Notes: generated by a model from the sequence alone, not told the origin. Counted from the first letter of the stretch, positions 1-6,382 are shown. The stretch is DNA of 8,510 nt from Candidatus Galloscillospira excrementavium (GCA_018711785.1 DVHW01000138.1:1-8510); one strand, 5' to 3'. A program made the numbers and translations.

Positions 1-54
1 AGGGTGCAAAACAGTGCGGCGGGGCCCCTGTCCCCGCCGGGAGGGAGGAACACC

Positions 55-786
55 TTGACCGATTGGGAGACCTATGCCTCCGCCCCCATCCCGCCCTATG
101 GGCCGGAGGACTACCGGGGCGTGCCGGTGCCGGCGGAGTGCGGGGAGGAGCTGGTGGACATCACCCATCTCCACCCCCGCATCGCCTATGACGCCGCCTA
201 TCTGCGCCAGGGCCTGGCCGGGGCGCTGAACCGCTGCTGGGTGCGGCGGGGGGTGTGGGAGCGGCTGAGGGCGGCGGCGGAGCGCCTGCCGGAGGGCTAC
301 TCCCTCCTGATTTTCGACAGCCTGCGGCCCCTGGCGGTGCAGAGGGCCATCTACGACCAGTTCGCCGCCCGCATCCGGGCCCGGCGGCCCGGCATCACGC
401 CGGCCGAGCTGGAGGCGGAGCTGGACGGCTTTGTGGCCCTGCCGGTGAAGCGGCCGGAGCGGCCCACCCCCCACAGCACGGGCGGGGCGGTGGACCTGAC
501 CCTCTGCTATCGCGGGCGGCCCCTGGACATGGGCACCGGCTTCGACGACCTGACCGAGAAGGCCCACACCGACTGGTATGAGCGCCACCCCGAGGGGGAG
601 GAGGAGCCCCGGCGCAACCGGCGGCGGCTCTACCACCTGATGGACTCGGTGGGCCTGGTGAGCTACTCCTGCGAGTGGTGGCACTACGCCTGGGGGGAGC
701 GGATGTGGGCCATGGTCCGGGGTGAGGCCCCGGTCTACGGCTTCTGCCCCCAGTGCGACTTTCCAGACGGCGCAGCGGCGGGATAA
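55..786 (+). CDS. VanX-type D-alanyl-D-alanine dipeptidase (peptidase M15D)
   Basis: Zinc dipeptidase expected to hydrolyse D-Ala-D-Ala, in wall turnover, nutrient use or (in van clusters) glycopeptide resistance. Counting from TTG 55 (243 aa), the zinc motif H140-S-T-G-G-A-V-D147 keeps the His-to-Asp spacing of VanX (H116/D123). E207-W-W-H210 matches the catalytic Glu and third zinc ligand (E181/H184), and FDSLRP holds the substrate-contacting Arg. The frame also opens further upstream (GTG 4, and on to the window edge). I chose TTG 55 because a strong GGGAGGGAGG sits just before it, while nothing useful precedes GTG 4. No signal peptide is seen, so it is probably cytoplasmic. The C-terminus carries a CPQC pair of unknown meaning. 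No vanH, vanA ligase or VanRS genes lie nearby, so a resistance role is not supported. Its promoter lies outside the window. Family call firm; start and physiological role less so. Confidence 0.9.
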   Translation: MTDWETYASAPIPPYGPEDYRGVPVPAECGEELVDITHLHPRIAYDAAYLRQGLAGALNRCWVRRGVWERLRAAAERLPEGYSLLIFDSLRPLAVQRAIYDQFAARIRARRPGITPAELEAELDGFVALPVKRPERPTPHSTGGAVDLTLCYRGRPLDMGTGFDDLTEKAHTDWYERHPEGEEEPRRNRRRLYHLMDSVGLVSYSCEWWHYAWGERMWAMVRGEAPVYGFCPQCDFPDGAAAG

Positions 787-830
787 AAACGCCCCCGGCG
801 GCCTAAAAATCAGGCCGCCGGGGGCGTTTT
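786..830. terminator. Bidirectional intrinsic terminator between convergent genes
   Basis: A perfect 19-bp inverted repeat has arms at 786-804 and 812-830 around a 7-nt loop AAAAATC. The stem is GC-rich with A4/T4 at its base, so a T run follows it on either strand. It starts on the last base of the dipeptidase stop codon and ends 10 bases before the stop of the opposing hydrolase gene. One element can therefore end both transcripts. Confidence 0.9.
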
Positions 831-840
831 GCGATTTTGT

Positions 841-1776
841 TCAGGCGGGCTTCGCCGGCTCCGGCAGGTGGGCGGCGAGCCAGTCGGCCACGTCCCGGTA
901 CACCTCGTCCCGGTTGATCTCGTTGAGCATCTCGTGGCGGCCGTCCTTGTAGAGCCGGAGAGTGATGTCCTTCACCCCCGCGTCCCGGAAGAAGCCCACC
1001 ACCTTCTTCACGCCCTTGCCGCTCCCGCCCACCGGGTCCCGGTCCCCGGAGAAGAAGAGCACCGGGGTGTCCGGGTCCATCTTGGCCAGGTTCGCCCGCT
1101 TGGCGATGTACTGCAGGCCGGTCATCATGTCGTGGTTCATGCCCGCGGTGGGCAGGAAGGAACACAGCGGGTCCCGGACATAGGCGTCCACTACGCTTTG
1201 GTCCCGGCTGATCCAGTCGGCGCCGGTGCGGTTGGGCTTGAACTGCTTGTTATAGGCCCCCAGGGAGAGGGCGTTGACCAGCTGGTTGACCTTGTGGGGG
1301 TCGCCGAAGCCGGTGAGGAGCTTTCCCAGGGCCACCACGGGGGCGGCCTCCTGCCCGGTGCCCGAGAGGATGGCCCCGGTGACGGTGCCGGGGTAGTCGA
1401 TGAGGTAGGTCCGGGCCACGAAGGAGCCCATGGAGTGGCCCATCAGGAAGTAGGGCAGGCCGCCAAACCGCTCCCCCATGGCCACCCGCAGGGCCCGGAC
1501 GTCCTGGACGATGTATTTCCAGCCGTCCTGCTCGGCGAAGAAGCCATACTCCTGGGGGCCCTTGGCGGTCTTTCCGTGGCCCAGGTGGTCGTTGCCCGCC
1601 ACGGCGAAGCCCCGCTCCGTGAGGAAGCGGGCAAAGTGGTCGTAGCGCTGGATGTACTCCGAGATGCCGTGGACCAGCTGGAGCACGGCCCGGGGCTCCC
1701 CCTCCGGGAGCCAGAGTACGGCGTGGACCTGGTGGCGGCGGTCGCTGGAGGGGTAGTAAAATTCCTGCATGGACAT
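841..1776 (-). CDS. Alpha/beta hydrolase, monoacylglycerol lipase / serine aminopeptidase S33-like
   Basis: Serine hydrolase of the Hydrolase_4 type, usually annotated lysophospholipase or monoacylglycerol lipase; it probably cleaves an ester such as a lysolipid or monoglyceride. Counting from ATG 1776 (311 aa), the visible parts are the HG oxyanion motif in LVHGISEY, the GNDHLGHG segment, the nucleophile elbow GHSMGS with Ser115, the acid Asp247 in GDRDPVG, and His281 in DGRHEMLNE. Order and spacing fit a complete fold with a cap domain between roughly residues 140 and 220. An upstream in-frame ATG at 1794 has no ribosome site. ATG 1776 has GGGAGG seven bases before it and is preferred. No signal peptide or membrane segment is seen, so it is cytoplasmic. 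It is a single-gene unit, divergent from pepT, with its own promoter candidate at 1846-1874. The substrate cannot be told from sequence; the family call is firm. Confidence 0.88.
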   Translation of the reverse strand: MSMQEFYYPSSDRRHQVHAVLWLPEGEPRAVLQLVHGISEYIQRYDHFARFLTERGFAVAGNDHLGHGKTAKGPQEYGFFAEQDGWKYIVQDVRALRVAMGERFGGLPYFLMGHSMGSFVARTYLIDYPGTVTGAILSGTGQEAAPVVALGKLLTGFGDPHKVNQLVNALSLGAYNKQFKPNRTGADWISRDQSVVDAYVRDPLCSFLPTAGMNHDMMTGLQYIAKRANLAKMDPDTPVLFFSGDRDPVGGSGKGVKKVVGFFRDAGVKDITLRLYKDGRHEMLNEINRDEVYRDVADWLAAHLPEPAKPA

Positions 1777-1804
1777 GGAAAAACCTCCCGTCATGTGCTA
1801 TAAT
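1776..1804 (+). promoter_or_regulatory. Candidate sigma-A promoter of pepT
   Basis: A consensus TATAAT at 1799-1804 is preceded, after 17 bp, by TGGAAA (1776-1781), 4/6 to TTGACA. The predicted start near 1811 gives a leader of about 100 nt before ATG 1913. The element overlaps the ribosome site and first codon of the opposite-strand hydrolase gene. No better promoter is visible nearer to pepT. Confidence 0.45.
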
Positions 1805-1845
1805 GGGGCCAGAGCTGGCGCGCGGCGGCTGCGGATACTGTCTCC

Positions 1846-1874
1846 AGTTTAACCGCCCCGGGGGCCCCCGTCAA
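1846..1874 (-). promoter_or_regulatory. Candidate sigma-A promoter of the alpha/beta hydrolase gene
   Basis: On the minus strand, TTGACG (1874-1869) is followed after exactly 17 bp by TAAACT (1851-1846). The predicted start near 1839 gives a leader of about 60 nt to ATG 1776. The -35 is 5/6 and the -10 is 4/6 to consensus. Confidence 0.5.
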
Positions 1875-1912
1875 GAGACAGGGGTTATCTTTTGTCAAAA
1901 GGAAGTGCGGAC

Positions 1913-3130
1913 ATGAAGGTGACCGAACGGTTTTTGCGCTATGTGAGCTTTGATACCCAGTCGGCCGAACACAGCACCACCACGCCGTCTACGGAGAAGC
2001 AGAAGGTCTTGGGCGAGGTCCTGGCCACCGAGCTGAGCCAGATGGGCCTGCGCGGCGCCCACATGGATGACAAGGGCTATGTCTACGGCTGGCTCCCCGC
2101 CACCCCCGGGTGCGAGGGGGTGCCCTGCGTGGGGCTCATCGCCCATATGGACACCTCCCCCGACGCCCCGGGGGCCAATGTGAGGGCCCGGGTGTGCCGG
2201 TATGAGGGGGGCGACCTGCCCCTGAGCGACACGGTGGTGATGCGCGCGGCGGAGTTTGAGAGCCTCTCCCGCCAGGTGGGGGAGGAGCTCATCGTCACCG
2301 ACGGCACCACCCTCCTGGGGGCGGATGACAAGGCGGGGATCGCCGAGATCTTCACCGCCCTGGAGTATCTCATCGCCCACCCGGAGCTCCCCCACGGCCG
2401 CATCGCCGTGGGCATCACCCCGGACGAGGAGGTGGGCGACGGCGCGGAGCACTTCGACGTGGAGGGCTTCGGCGCGGCGGTGGCCTACACGGTGGACGGC
2501 GGCGAGCTGGGGGAGATCGAGTACGAGAACTTCAACGCCGCCAACGCCGGGGTGTACCTCCACGGGGTCAACATCCACCCGGGCAGCGCCAAGGATAAGA
2601 TGAAAAACGCCCTGCTCCTGGCCATCGAGTTTGCCAATCTGATGCCTCCGGCCGAGACCCCGGCCCACACCGAGGGGTACGAGGGCTTCTACCATCTCAA
2701 CCGCATGGAGGGGGACGAGAGCGAGGCCCGGCTCAACTTCCTCATCCGGGACCACGACCGGGCCCGGTTTGAGGAGCGCAAGCAGTACCTGGGCCGGGCG
2801 GCGGCCTACCTCAACGCCAAGTACGGCCCCGGCACGGCGGAGGTCTACCTGAAAGACTCCTATTACAACATGAAGGAGCAGATCGAGCCCCACATGTACC
2901 TCATCCGCCGGGCCCAGGCGGCCATGGAGAAGGCGGGGGTCACCCCCCGCGTCCTTCCCATCCGGGGCGGCACCGACGGGGCCCGGCTGAGCTACATGGG
3001 TCTGCCCTGCCCGAACCTGTCCACCGGCGGGCTGAACTTCCACAGCGTCTACGAGTATGTCCCGGTGCGCAGCCTGGAGAAGATGGTGGAGGTACTGGTG
3101 ACCCTGGTCACCGTGGAGGAGCCCGGCTGA
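1913..3130 (+). CDS. pepT: Peptidase T (tripeptide aminopeptidase, M20B)
   Basis: Dinuclear zinc aminopeptidase that removes the N-terminal residue from tripeptides in the cytoplasm, finishing peptide breakdown. From ATG 1913 it has 405 aa, the usual PepT length. Metal and catalytic residues fall almost where they do in E. coli PepT: H78 and D80 in HMDTSPD, the D138-D139 pair in GADDKAG, E172-E173 in TPDEEVGDG, D195 in VDGGELGEIEYE, and H377 in NFHSVYEY. The dimerisation/lid domain occupies roughly residues 205-315, and the RGGTDGARLS substrate-binding loop follows it. An in-frame TTG at 1892 would add seven residues. ATG 1913 is preferred because AAGGAA lies about eight bases upstream and the protein then starts MKVTERFLRY, as family members do. 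It is a single-gene unit with its own promoter candidate and a strong terminator. No missing residue is seen. Confidence 0.96.
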   Translation: MKVTERFLRYVSFDTQSAEHSTTTPSTEKQKVLGEVLATELSQMGLRGAHMDDKGYVYGWLPATPGCEGVPCVGLIAHMDTSPDAPGANVRARVCRYEGGDLPLSDTVVMRAAEFESLSRQVGEELIVTDGTTLLGADDKAGIAEIFTALEYLIAHPELPHGRIAVGITPDEEVGDGAEHFDVEGFGAAVAYTVDGGELGEIEYENFNAANAGVYLHGVNIHPGSAKDKMKNALLLAIEFANLMPPAETPAHTEGYEGFYHLNRMEGDESEARLNFLIRDHDRARFEERKQYLGRAAAYLNAKYGPGTAEVYLKDSYYNMKEQIEPHMYLIRRAQAAMEKAGVTPRVLPIRGGTDGARLSYMGLPCPNLSTGGLNFHSVYEYVPVRSLEKMVEVLVTLVTVEEPG

Positions 3131-3145
3131 ATCCATTTATGACAA

Positions 3146-3192
3146 ACGCCGGTGGCGTGTGGCAGAAGCCGCACGCCACCGGCGTATTTTTT
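3146..3192 (+). terminator. Rho-independent terminator of pepT
   Basis: A perfect 14-bp stem (3146-3159 with 3172-3185) extends inward through one U-G wobble (3160/3171) and a GGC/GCC triplet to an AGAA tetraloop, giving an 18-bp hairpin. A run of six T follows at 3187-3192. The T run overlaps the stop codon of the convergent xre gene. On the other strand the stem is followed by only TTTGTC, so termination there would be weaker. Confidence 0.9.
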
Positions 3193-3538
3193 AGGTGCCG
3201 GGGACGTCCCCGCCTACCGCCTCCAGATAGGCCCGGATGACCTTCCGCAATCCGGGCAGATACCGGGGGTCGGTCTGCCGCAGGCGGGCGCCCAGCTCCT
3301 CCCAGGGGGAGGGCTCCCCGGTCAGACCCAGCAGGTAATCTGCGCTGGTCCCCAGGGCCCGGCAGAGGTTCACCAGGGTGGGCAGGGAGAGCCCCACCTT
3401 GCCCGCCCCCACATCGGCCAGGAACCGGGCGCTCACCCCCACCTGCTCAGCCAGACGCTCCCGGGTAATGCCCTGCTCCGCTCGCAGAGCCTTGATCTTC
3501 TGCCCCAGCGGCAGGTTGAGCTTCGGATCGCTGCTCAC
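3191..3538 (-). CDS. XRE-family helix-turn-helix transcriptional regulator
   Basis: Small DNA-binding protein of 115 aa. A Cro/C1-type HTH spans about residues 12-70 (LGQKIKALRAEQGITRERLA, then VGVSARFLADVGAGK, then LPTLVNLCRALGTSADYLLG). The remaining 45 residues are an uncharacterised tail with no second recognisable domain. The start is GTG 3538. The candidate promoter predicts transcription from about 3561, so only a short leader precedes GTG, with purine-rich AAAGGGGG within it. It is transcribed away from the DUF1648/ABC operon across a shared 229-bp gap. A short repeat occurs three times there, two copies overlying or abutting this gene's promoter and one in the operon promoter, so autoregulation plus control of the ABC operon is the natural inference. 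Family call firm; target operon inferred from position only. Confidence 0.9.
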   Translation of the reverse strand: MSSDPKLNLPLGQKIKALRAEQGITRERLAEQVGVSARFLADVGAGKVGLSLPTLVNLCRALGTSADYLLGLTGEPSPWEELGARLRQTDPRYLPGLRKVIRAYLEAVGGDVPGT

Positions 3539-3567
3539 CGCTCCGCCCCCTTTCTGTTGCTGCTTCC

Positions 3568-3596
3568 ATTATAAGAGGAAGCAATACCTCATAAAA
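3568..3596 (-). promoter_or_regulatory. Candidate promoter of the xre regulator
   Basis: A consensus TATAAT on the minus strand lies at 3573-3568. The hexamer 17 bp upstream is poor (TTTTAT, 3596-3591), so basal strength may be low or depend on a bound protein. The predicted start near 3561 gives a leader of about 22 nt to GTG 3538. The first repeat copy (3581-3590) fills the spacer. Confidence 0.5.
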
Positions 3597-3643
3597 TGAA
3601 GTAATAAATCACTTGACATACGTAGTAATACATCCTAAAATGG
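3581..3643. repeat. Three copies of a GYAATA-type repeat, candidate operators
   Basis: Copies are GCAATACCTC (3581-3590), GTAATAAATC (3601-3610) and GTAATACATC (3625-3634). Copies 1 and 3 match over a longer stretch (3581-3599 against 3625-3643, 15 of 19 identical). Copies 1 and 2 also lie in gapped inverted repeats with 4-bp arms and 8-bp spacers (GAGG/CCTC at 3575-3590, AAGT/ACTT at 3599-3614). Copy 3 contains GTA-A-TAC. Copy 1 falls in the spacer of the xre promoter and copy 3 in the spacer of the rightward promoter. The likely ligand is the adjacent XRE protein; this is inference. Confidence 0.5.
3613..3641 (+). promoter_or_regulatory. Strong rightward promoter P1 of the DUF1648-ABC operon
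   Basis: Consensus TTGACA (3613-3618), a 17-bp spacer and TAAAAT (3636-3641, 5/6). The predicted start near 3648 leaves a leader of about 120 nt before ATG 3768. This is the best promoter match in the window, and a repeat copy occupies its spacer, which fits repression by the divergent regulator. Confidence 0.65.
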
Positions 3644-3713
3644 AGAGCACACAGGAATTTCCGGGGGAGCGGAAGTAGATTGTACGTTTTACGAAATTTT
3701 AATCTTACGCCTC

Positions 3714-3742
3714 TTGACTTTCCTCTGCCGGGGAGCTATTCT
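3714..3742 (+). promoter_or_regulatory. Second rightward promoter P2, proximal to the DUF1648 gene
   Basis: TTGACT (3714-3719, 5/6), a 17-bp spacer and TATTCT (3737-3742, 4/6). The predicted start near 3749 gives a leader of about 19 nt, leaving just enough room for GGGAGG before ATG 3768. It lies outside the repeated operator-like sites, so it could give a basal level independent of the XRE protein. Confidence 0.45.
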
Positions 3743-3767
3743 AGGCGCAAGAACGGGAGGTGAGCCT

Positions 3768-4055
3768 ATGCCGAAGGGGAACCGGACCACCTGGGGCTGC
3801 CTGGCGGCCCTGGCAGTGACGCTGGCCCTGTGCGCGGCCGGCTGGTTCCTCCTGCCCGACCAGGTCGCCTTGCAGATCGGGCTGGACGGCGCTCTGGGGA
3901 ACTATGTGCCGAAACCGGTGGCCCTGCTGCTGCCCCTGGGCCTTGGGGCCCTGGGGACCGGCCTGTCCACCGGAGAGTCGCGCCGGACGACCGGGCTGCT
4001 CCTGGCCGTTCTGGCTCCGGTGCTGCTGATCGTCACACTGATTCTGAATCGCTGA
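3768..4055 (+). CDS. Small DUF1648-like (SdpI N-terminal type) membrane protein
   Basis: 95-aa integral membrane protein with three hydrophobic stretches at about residues 10-29, 50-66 and 75-93. The segment LLPDQVALQIGLDGALGNYVP, followed by K49, resembles DUF1648, whose usual form is LPxxVPxHxxxxGxxDxxxxK after the first membrane helix. The His usual at the VPxH position is Gln36 here. DUF1648 is the N-terminal part of SdpI, the immunity protein against the SdpC toxin in Bacillus; the longer C-terminal part of SdpI is absent. ATG 3768 is chosen because GGGAGG lies six bases before it; an upstream ATG frame is not preceded by a ribosome site. It leads an operon, 16 bases before the ABC ATPase, so it probably works with the transporter as an accessory or protective subunit. 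The domain match is by eye and moderately sure; the function is not known. Confidence 0.7.
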   Translation: MPKGNRTTWGCLAALAVTLALCAAGWFLLPDQVALQIGLDGALGNYVPKPVALLLPLGLGALGTGLSTGESRRTTGLLLAVLAPVLLIVTLILNR

Positions 4056-4071
4056 GAGGGAGAGATGCCAT

Positions 4072-4791
4072 ATGCTGGACATCCAACACTTTTCCAAGAC
4101 CTATCCCGGGGGCAAGCGGGCGGTGGACGACCTGAGCCTCCATGTGGCGCCGGGGGAGATCTTCGGCTTCATCGGCCACAACGGCGCGGGCAAGACCACC
4201 ACCCTCCGGGCGGTGGCCGGGGTGATGGACTTCACCGAGGGGACCATCACCATCGACGGGCACGACATCCGCCGCTCGCCCACGGCGGCCAAGCGGGTGA
4301 CCGCCTTCCTGCCCGACAACCCGGACCTCTACGAGTTCCTCTCGGGCATCCAGTTCCTCACCTTCATCGCCGACCTGTACGACATTCCCCAGGCCGACCG
4401 GCAGGCGCGCATCCGGAAGTACGCCGACGCCTTTGAGCTCACCGGCAGCCTGGGCAGCCCCATCGGTAGCTACTCCCACGGCATGAAGCAGAAGCTGGCC
4501 ATCATCTCCGCCCTCATCCGCGCGCCCAAGCTGCTCATCCTGGACGAGCCCTTCGTAGGCCTGGACCCGGTGGCCTCCCACCTGCTCAAGGGCTATCTGG
4601 CCGAGCTGTGCGCGGCGGGGGGCGCGGTGTTCTTCTCCACCCACGTGCTGGAGGTGGCGGAGAAGCTCTGCCACAAGATCGCCATCATCAAGAACGGGCG
4701 GCTCGTCAAGAGCGGCGTCACCGAGGACATCGTGGGCGACTCCACCCTGGAGGACGTGTTCCTGGAGCTGGAGGGGGAGAAGGATGCGTAA
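4072..4791 (+). CDS. ABC transporter ATP-binding protein, ABC-2/EcsA-like
   Basis: 239-aa ATPase that would power the permease encoded next. The domains are complete: A-loop Tyr11, Walker A GHNGAGKT (35-42, Lys41), signature SHGMKQ (135-140) in place of LSGGQ, Walker B LLILDEP (154-160, Glu159), D-loop GLDP, and the switch His191 in FFSTH. The Q-loop position reads FLPDNPDLYEFL, with Asp82 where Gln is usual; I recall the same style (YxPExPxLYExL) in EcsA-type ATPases. The overall form matches ABC-2 exporters such as EcsA and the drug/bacteriocin self-protection ATPases rather than importers. No substrate-binding protein is encoded nearby, which agrees with export. GAGGGAGAG precedes ATG 4072. 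The end overlaps the permease start by 8 bp, so translation is probably coupled. Family firm; substrate unknown. Confidence 0.95.
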   Translation: MLDIQHFSKTYPGGKRAVDDLSLHVAPGEIFGFIGHNGAGKTTTLRAVAGVMDFTEGTITIDGHDIRRSPTAAKRVTAFLPDNPDLYEFLSGIQFLTFIADLYDIPQADRQARIRKYADAFELTGSLGSPIGSYSHGMKQKLAIISALIRAPKLLILDEPFVGLDPVASHLLKGYLAELCAAGGAVFFSTHVLEVAEKLCHKIAIIKNGRLVKSGVTEDIVGDSTLEDVFLELEGEKDA

Positions 4792-6382
4792 ATTCGGAGC
4801 CCTCCTGGCCGTCAACCTGAAGGCCATGCTCACCTCCTTCCGCTTCGGCGGGGGGCGGAAGGGGCGGCAGAAGGCCGCCGGCTACGGCGCCCTTTTCCTT
4901 CTGGCCTTCCTGGCCCTCTACATTTCGGGGACGTACAGCTTCCTGATCGCCGCCCAGCTCGCCCCCTTGGGGCTAGAGCGGCTGGTGGTGCTCCTGATGT
5001 CGGTGCTGGCGGTGGGCATGGACGTGATGTTCACCACCTTCGCCGCCCAGGGGGTCATCTTCGGCGGGCGGGACAACGACCTGATGCTCTCCATGCCTAT
5101 CTCGGCCTTCTCCCTGATGCTCTCCCGCACCCTGGCCCTCTACGCGGAGAACCTGGTGTTCGCGGTGTTCGTCATGGTCCCCGCCGGGGTGGCCTATCTG
5201 GTCAGCGGTGGGGAGGGCGGGGCGGCCTTTTTCGTGGTGCTGCTGCTGGGCACCCTCCTGCTCACCCTGCTGCCCACGCTGATCGCCCTGGTGGTGGGCT
5301 TTGTCATCGCCTGGATCTCCAGCAAGTTTACCCGCCGGGGGCTGCTGTCCACCCTGCTCTATGTGGCGGCCTTCCTGGCCCTGATGGTGCTCATCATGCG
5401 CCTGAGCGTGTCCATGGGCGACCTGGCGGCCTACGCCATGGGCATGGAGGCGGCCTTCTCCGGCTGGGGAGTGCCCTTCCTGCTGCTGATGGAGGCCGCC
5501 TGCGAGGGCAGAATCCTCTCCCTGCTGGCCCTGGCGGCCCTGTGTATCCTGCCCTTCCTGCTGGTGGTGTGGCTCTTCGGCCAGCGGTACAAGCAGATCG
5601 TCACCGGCCTGGCCGCCAAGGGGGCGCGGAGCGACTACCGGCTGGGGAAGGTGTCCGCCTCGGGCAGCCGGGCGGCCCTGCTGAAGAAGGAGGCCAAGAA
5701 GTTCTTCGGCACCCCCATGTACTTCCTCAACGCCGGCGTGGGCCTCATCATGCTGGTGGCGCTGAGCGTGGCCGCCCTGTTTTTCCGGGGGACCATCGAG
5801 GAGGTCCTGCGGGAGCTGGCGGACGCGGGGGCGGAGATTCCCCTCTTCCCCCTGGTGCTGGCGGCGGCCTGCTTCCTCATCGCCATGACCCAGACCACCG
5901 CCTCCTCCATCAGCCTGGAGGGAAAGCAGCTCTGGATTCTCAAGGCGGCGCCCATCCCGGTGGGGAGCATCTTCGCCGTCAAGGTGGGCTTCCAGATGCT
6001 CCTGGTGGTGCCCTGCGTGCTGGTGAGCACGGTGTGCCTGGCCATCGCCTTCTCCTTCACAGCGGGGGAGGCCCTGGTGTTTTTCCTGGCCGGGGTGGCC
6101 GTGGGGCTGTGCATGGCCCTGCTGGGCCTCTTTGTCAACCTGTGCATGCCCAAGCTGGACGCGCCCAACGACATGGTGGTGGTCAAGCAGTCCGGGGCGG
6201 TGCTGGTGACCATGCTGGCCTGCTTTATCCTCGTCCTGGCCGCGGCGGGGCTCTATGTGCTCTGCCAGGGGGCCCTGGGGGCCGCGGCGGTCTTTGTCCC
6301 GCTGGCCCTGGTATTGGCCCTGTGCGCTGCGCTCGCGCTCCTGCTGGCCACCAAGGGCATGCAGCTCTTCCGGGCCCTGTGA
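4784..6382 (+). CDS. ABC-2-type transporter permease, about 12 membrane segments
   Basis: 532-aa very hydrophobic protein, the membrane partner of the preceding ATPase. About twelve membrane stretches fall in two groups of six, residues 30-266 and 312-530, split by a basic soluble segment at 267-311 that ends in LLKKEAKKFFGTP. Each half may correspond to one six-helix permease domain, so the gene may be a fused pair of half-permeases. RDNDLMLSMPIS (96-107) resembles the D-x-LLSLPI element seen after the second helix in a family of large putative ABC exporters. No signal peptidase site or extracellular domain is seen. GGGGGAGAAGG lies directly before ATG 4784, inside the end of the ATPase gene. 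A hairpin without a T run follows the stop, so some read-through into the protease gene is possible. Permease identity is firm; cargo unknown. Confidence 0.9.
   Translation: MRKFGALLAVNLKAMLTSFRFGGGRKGRQKAAGYGALFLLAFLALYISGTYSFLIAAQLAPLGLERLVVLLMSVLAVGMDVMFTTFAAQGVIFGGRDNDLMLSMPISAFSLMLSRTLALYAENLVFAVFVMVPAGVAYLVSGGEGGAAFFVVLLLGTLLLTLLPTLIALVVGFVIAWISSKFTRRGLLSTLLYVAAFLALMVLIMRLSVSMGDLAAYAMGMEAAFSGWGVPFLLLMEAACEGRILSLLALAALCILPFLLVVWLFGQRYKQIVTGLAAKGARSDYRLGKVSASGSRAALLKKEAKKFFGTPMYFLNAGVGLIMLVALSVAALFFRGTIEEVLRELADAGAEIPLFPLVLAAACFLIAMTQTTASSISLEGKQLWILKAAPIPVGSIFAVKVGFQMLLVVPCVLVSTVCLAIAFSFTAGEALVFFLAGVAVGLCMALLGLFVNLCMPKLDAPNDMVVVKQSGAVLVTMLACFILVLAAAGLYVLCQGALGAAAVFVPLALVLALCAALALLLATKGMQLFRAL

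Noticed and set aside
1859..1870. 12-bp palindrome CGGGGGCCCCCG between pepT and the hydrolase gene, a possible operator
   Set aside because: It has no loop and is simple G/C runs, common in such GC-rich DNA. It lies partly in the hydrolase promoter spacer, but there is no second copy to support protein binding.
1895..3136. Long open frame on the minus strand opposite pepT, and similar ones opposite the ABC permease (4973-6598) and the S41 protease (7398-8492)
   Set aside because: High GC at third positions removes stop codons from antisense frames. The translations are rich in His, Gly, Gln and Arg with no motifs and no ribosome sites, and the forward genes are clearly real.
3640..3678. 12-codon ATG frame beginning inside the -10 of P1
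   Set aside because: It would start upstream of the predicted transcript start and has no ribosome site.
3680..3763. A 27-codon frame starting at TTG 3680 whose TGA overlaps the ribosome site of the DUF1648 gene, a possible leader peptide
   Set aside because: Start codon is rare, the upstream purine stretch is poorly spaced, the composition is not protein-like, and it overlaps promoter P2. Not supportable as a gene.
4312..4335. Missing Q-loop glutamine in the ABC ATPase as a sign of a dead enzyme
   Set aside because: EcsA-like ATPases commonly have Asp or Glu at this place, and Walker A, Walker B, signature and switch His are all intact.
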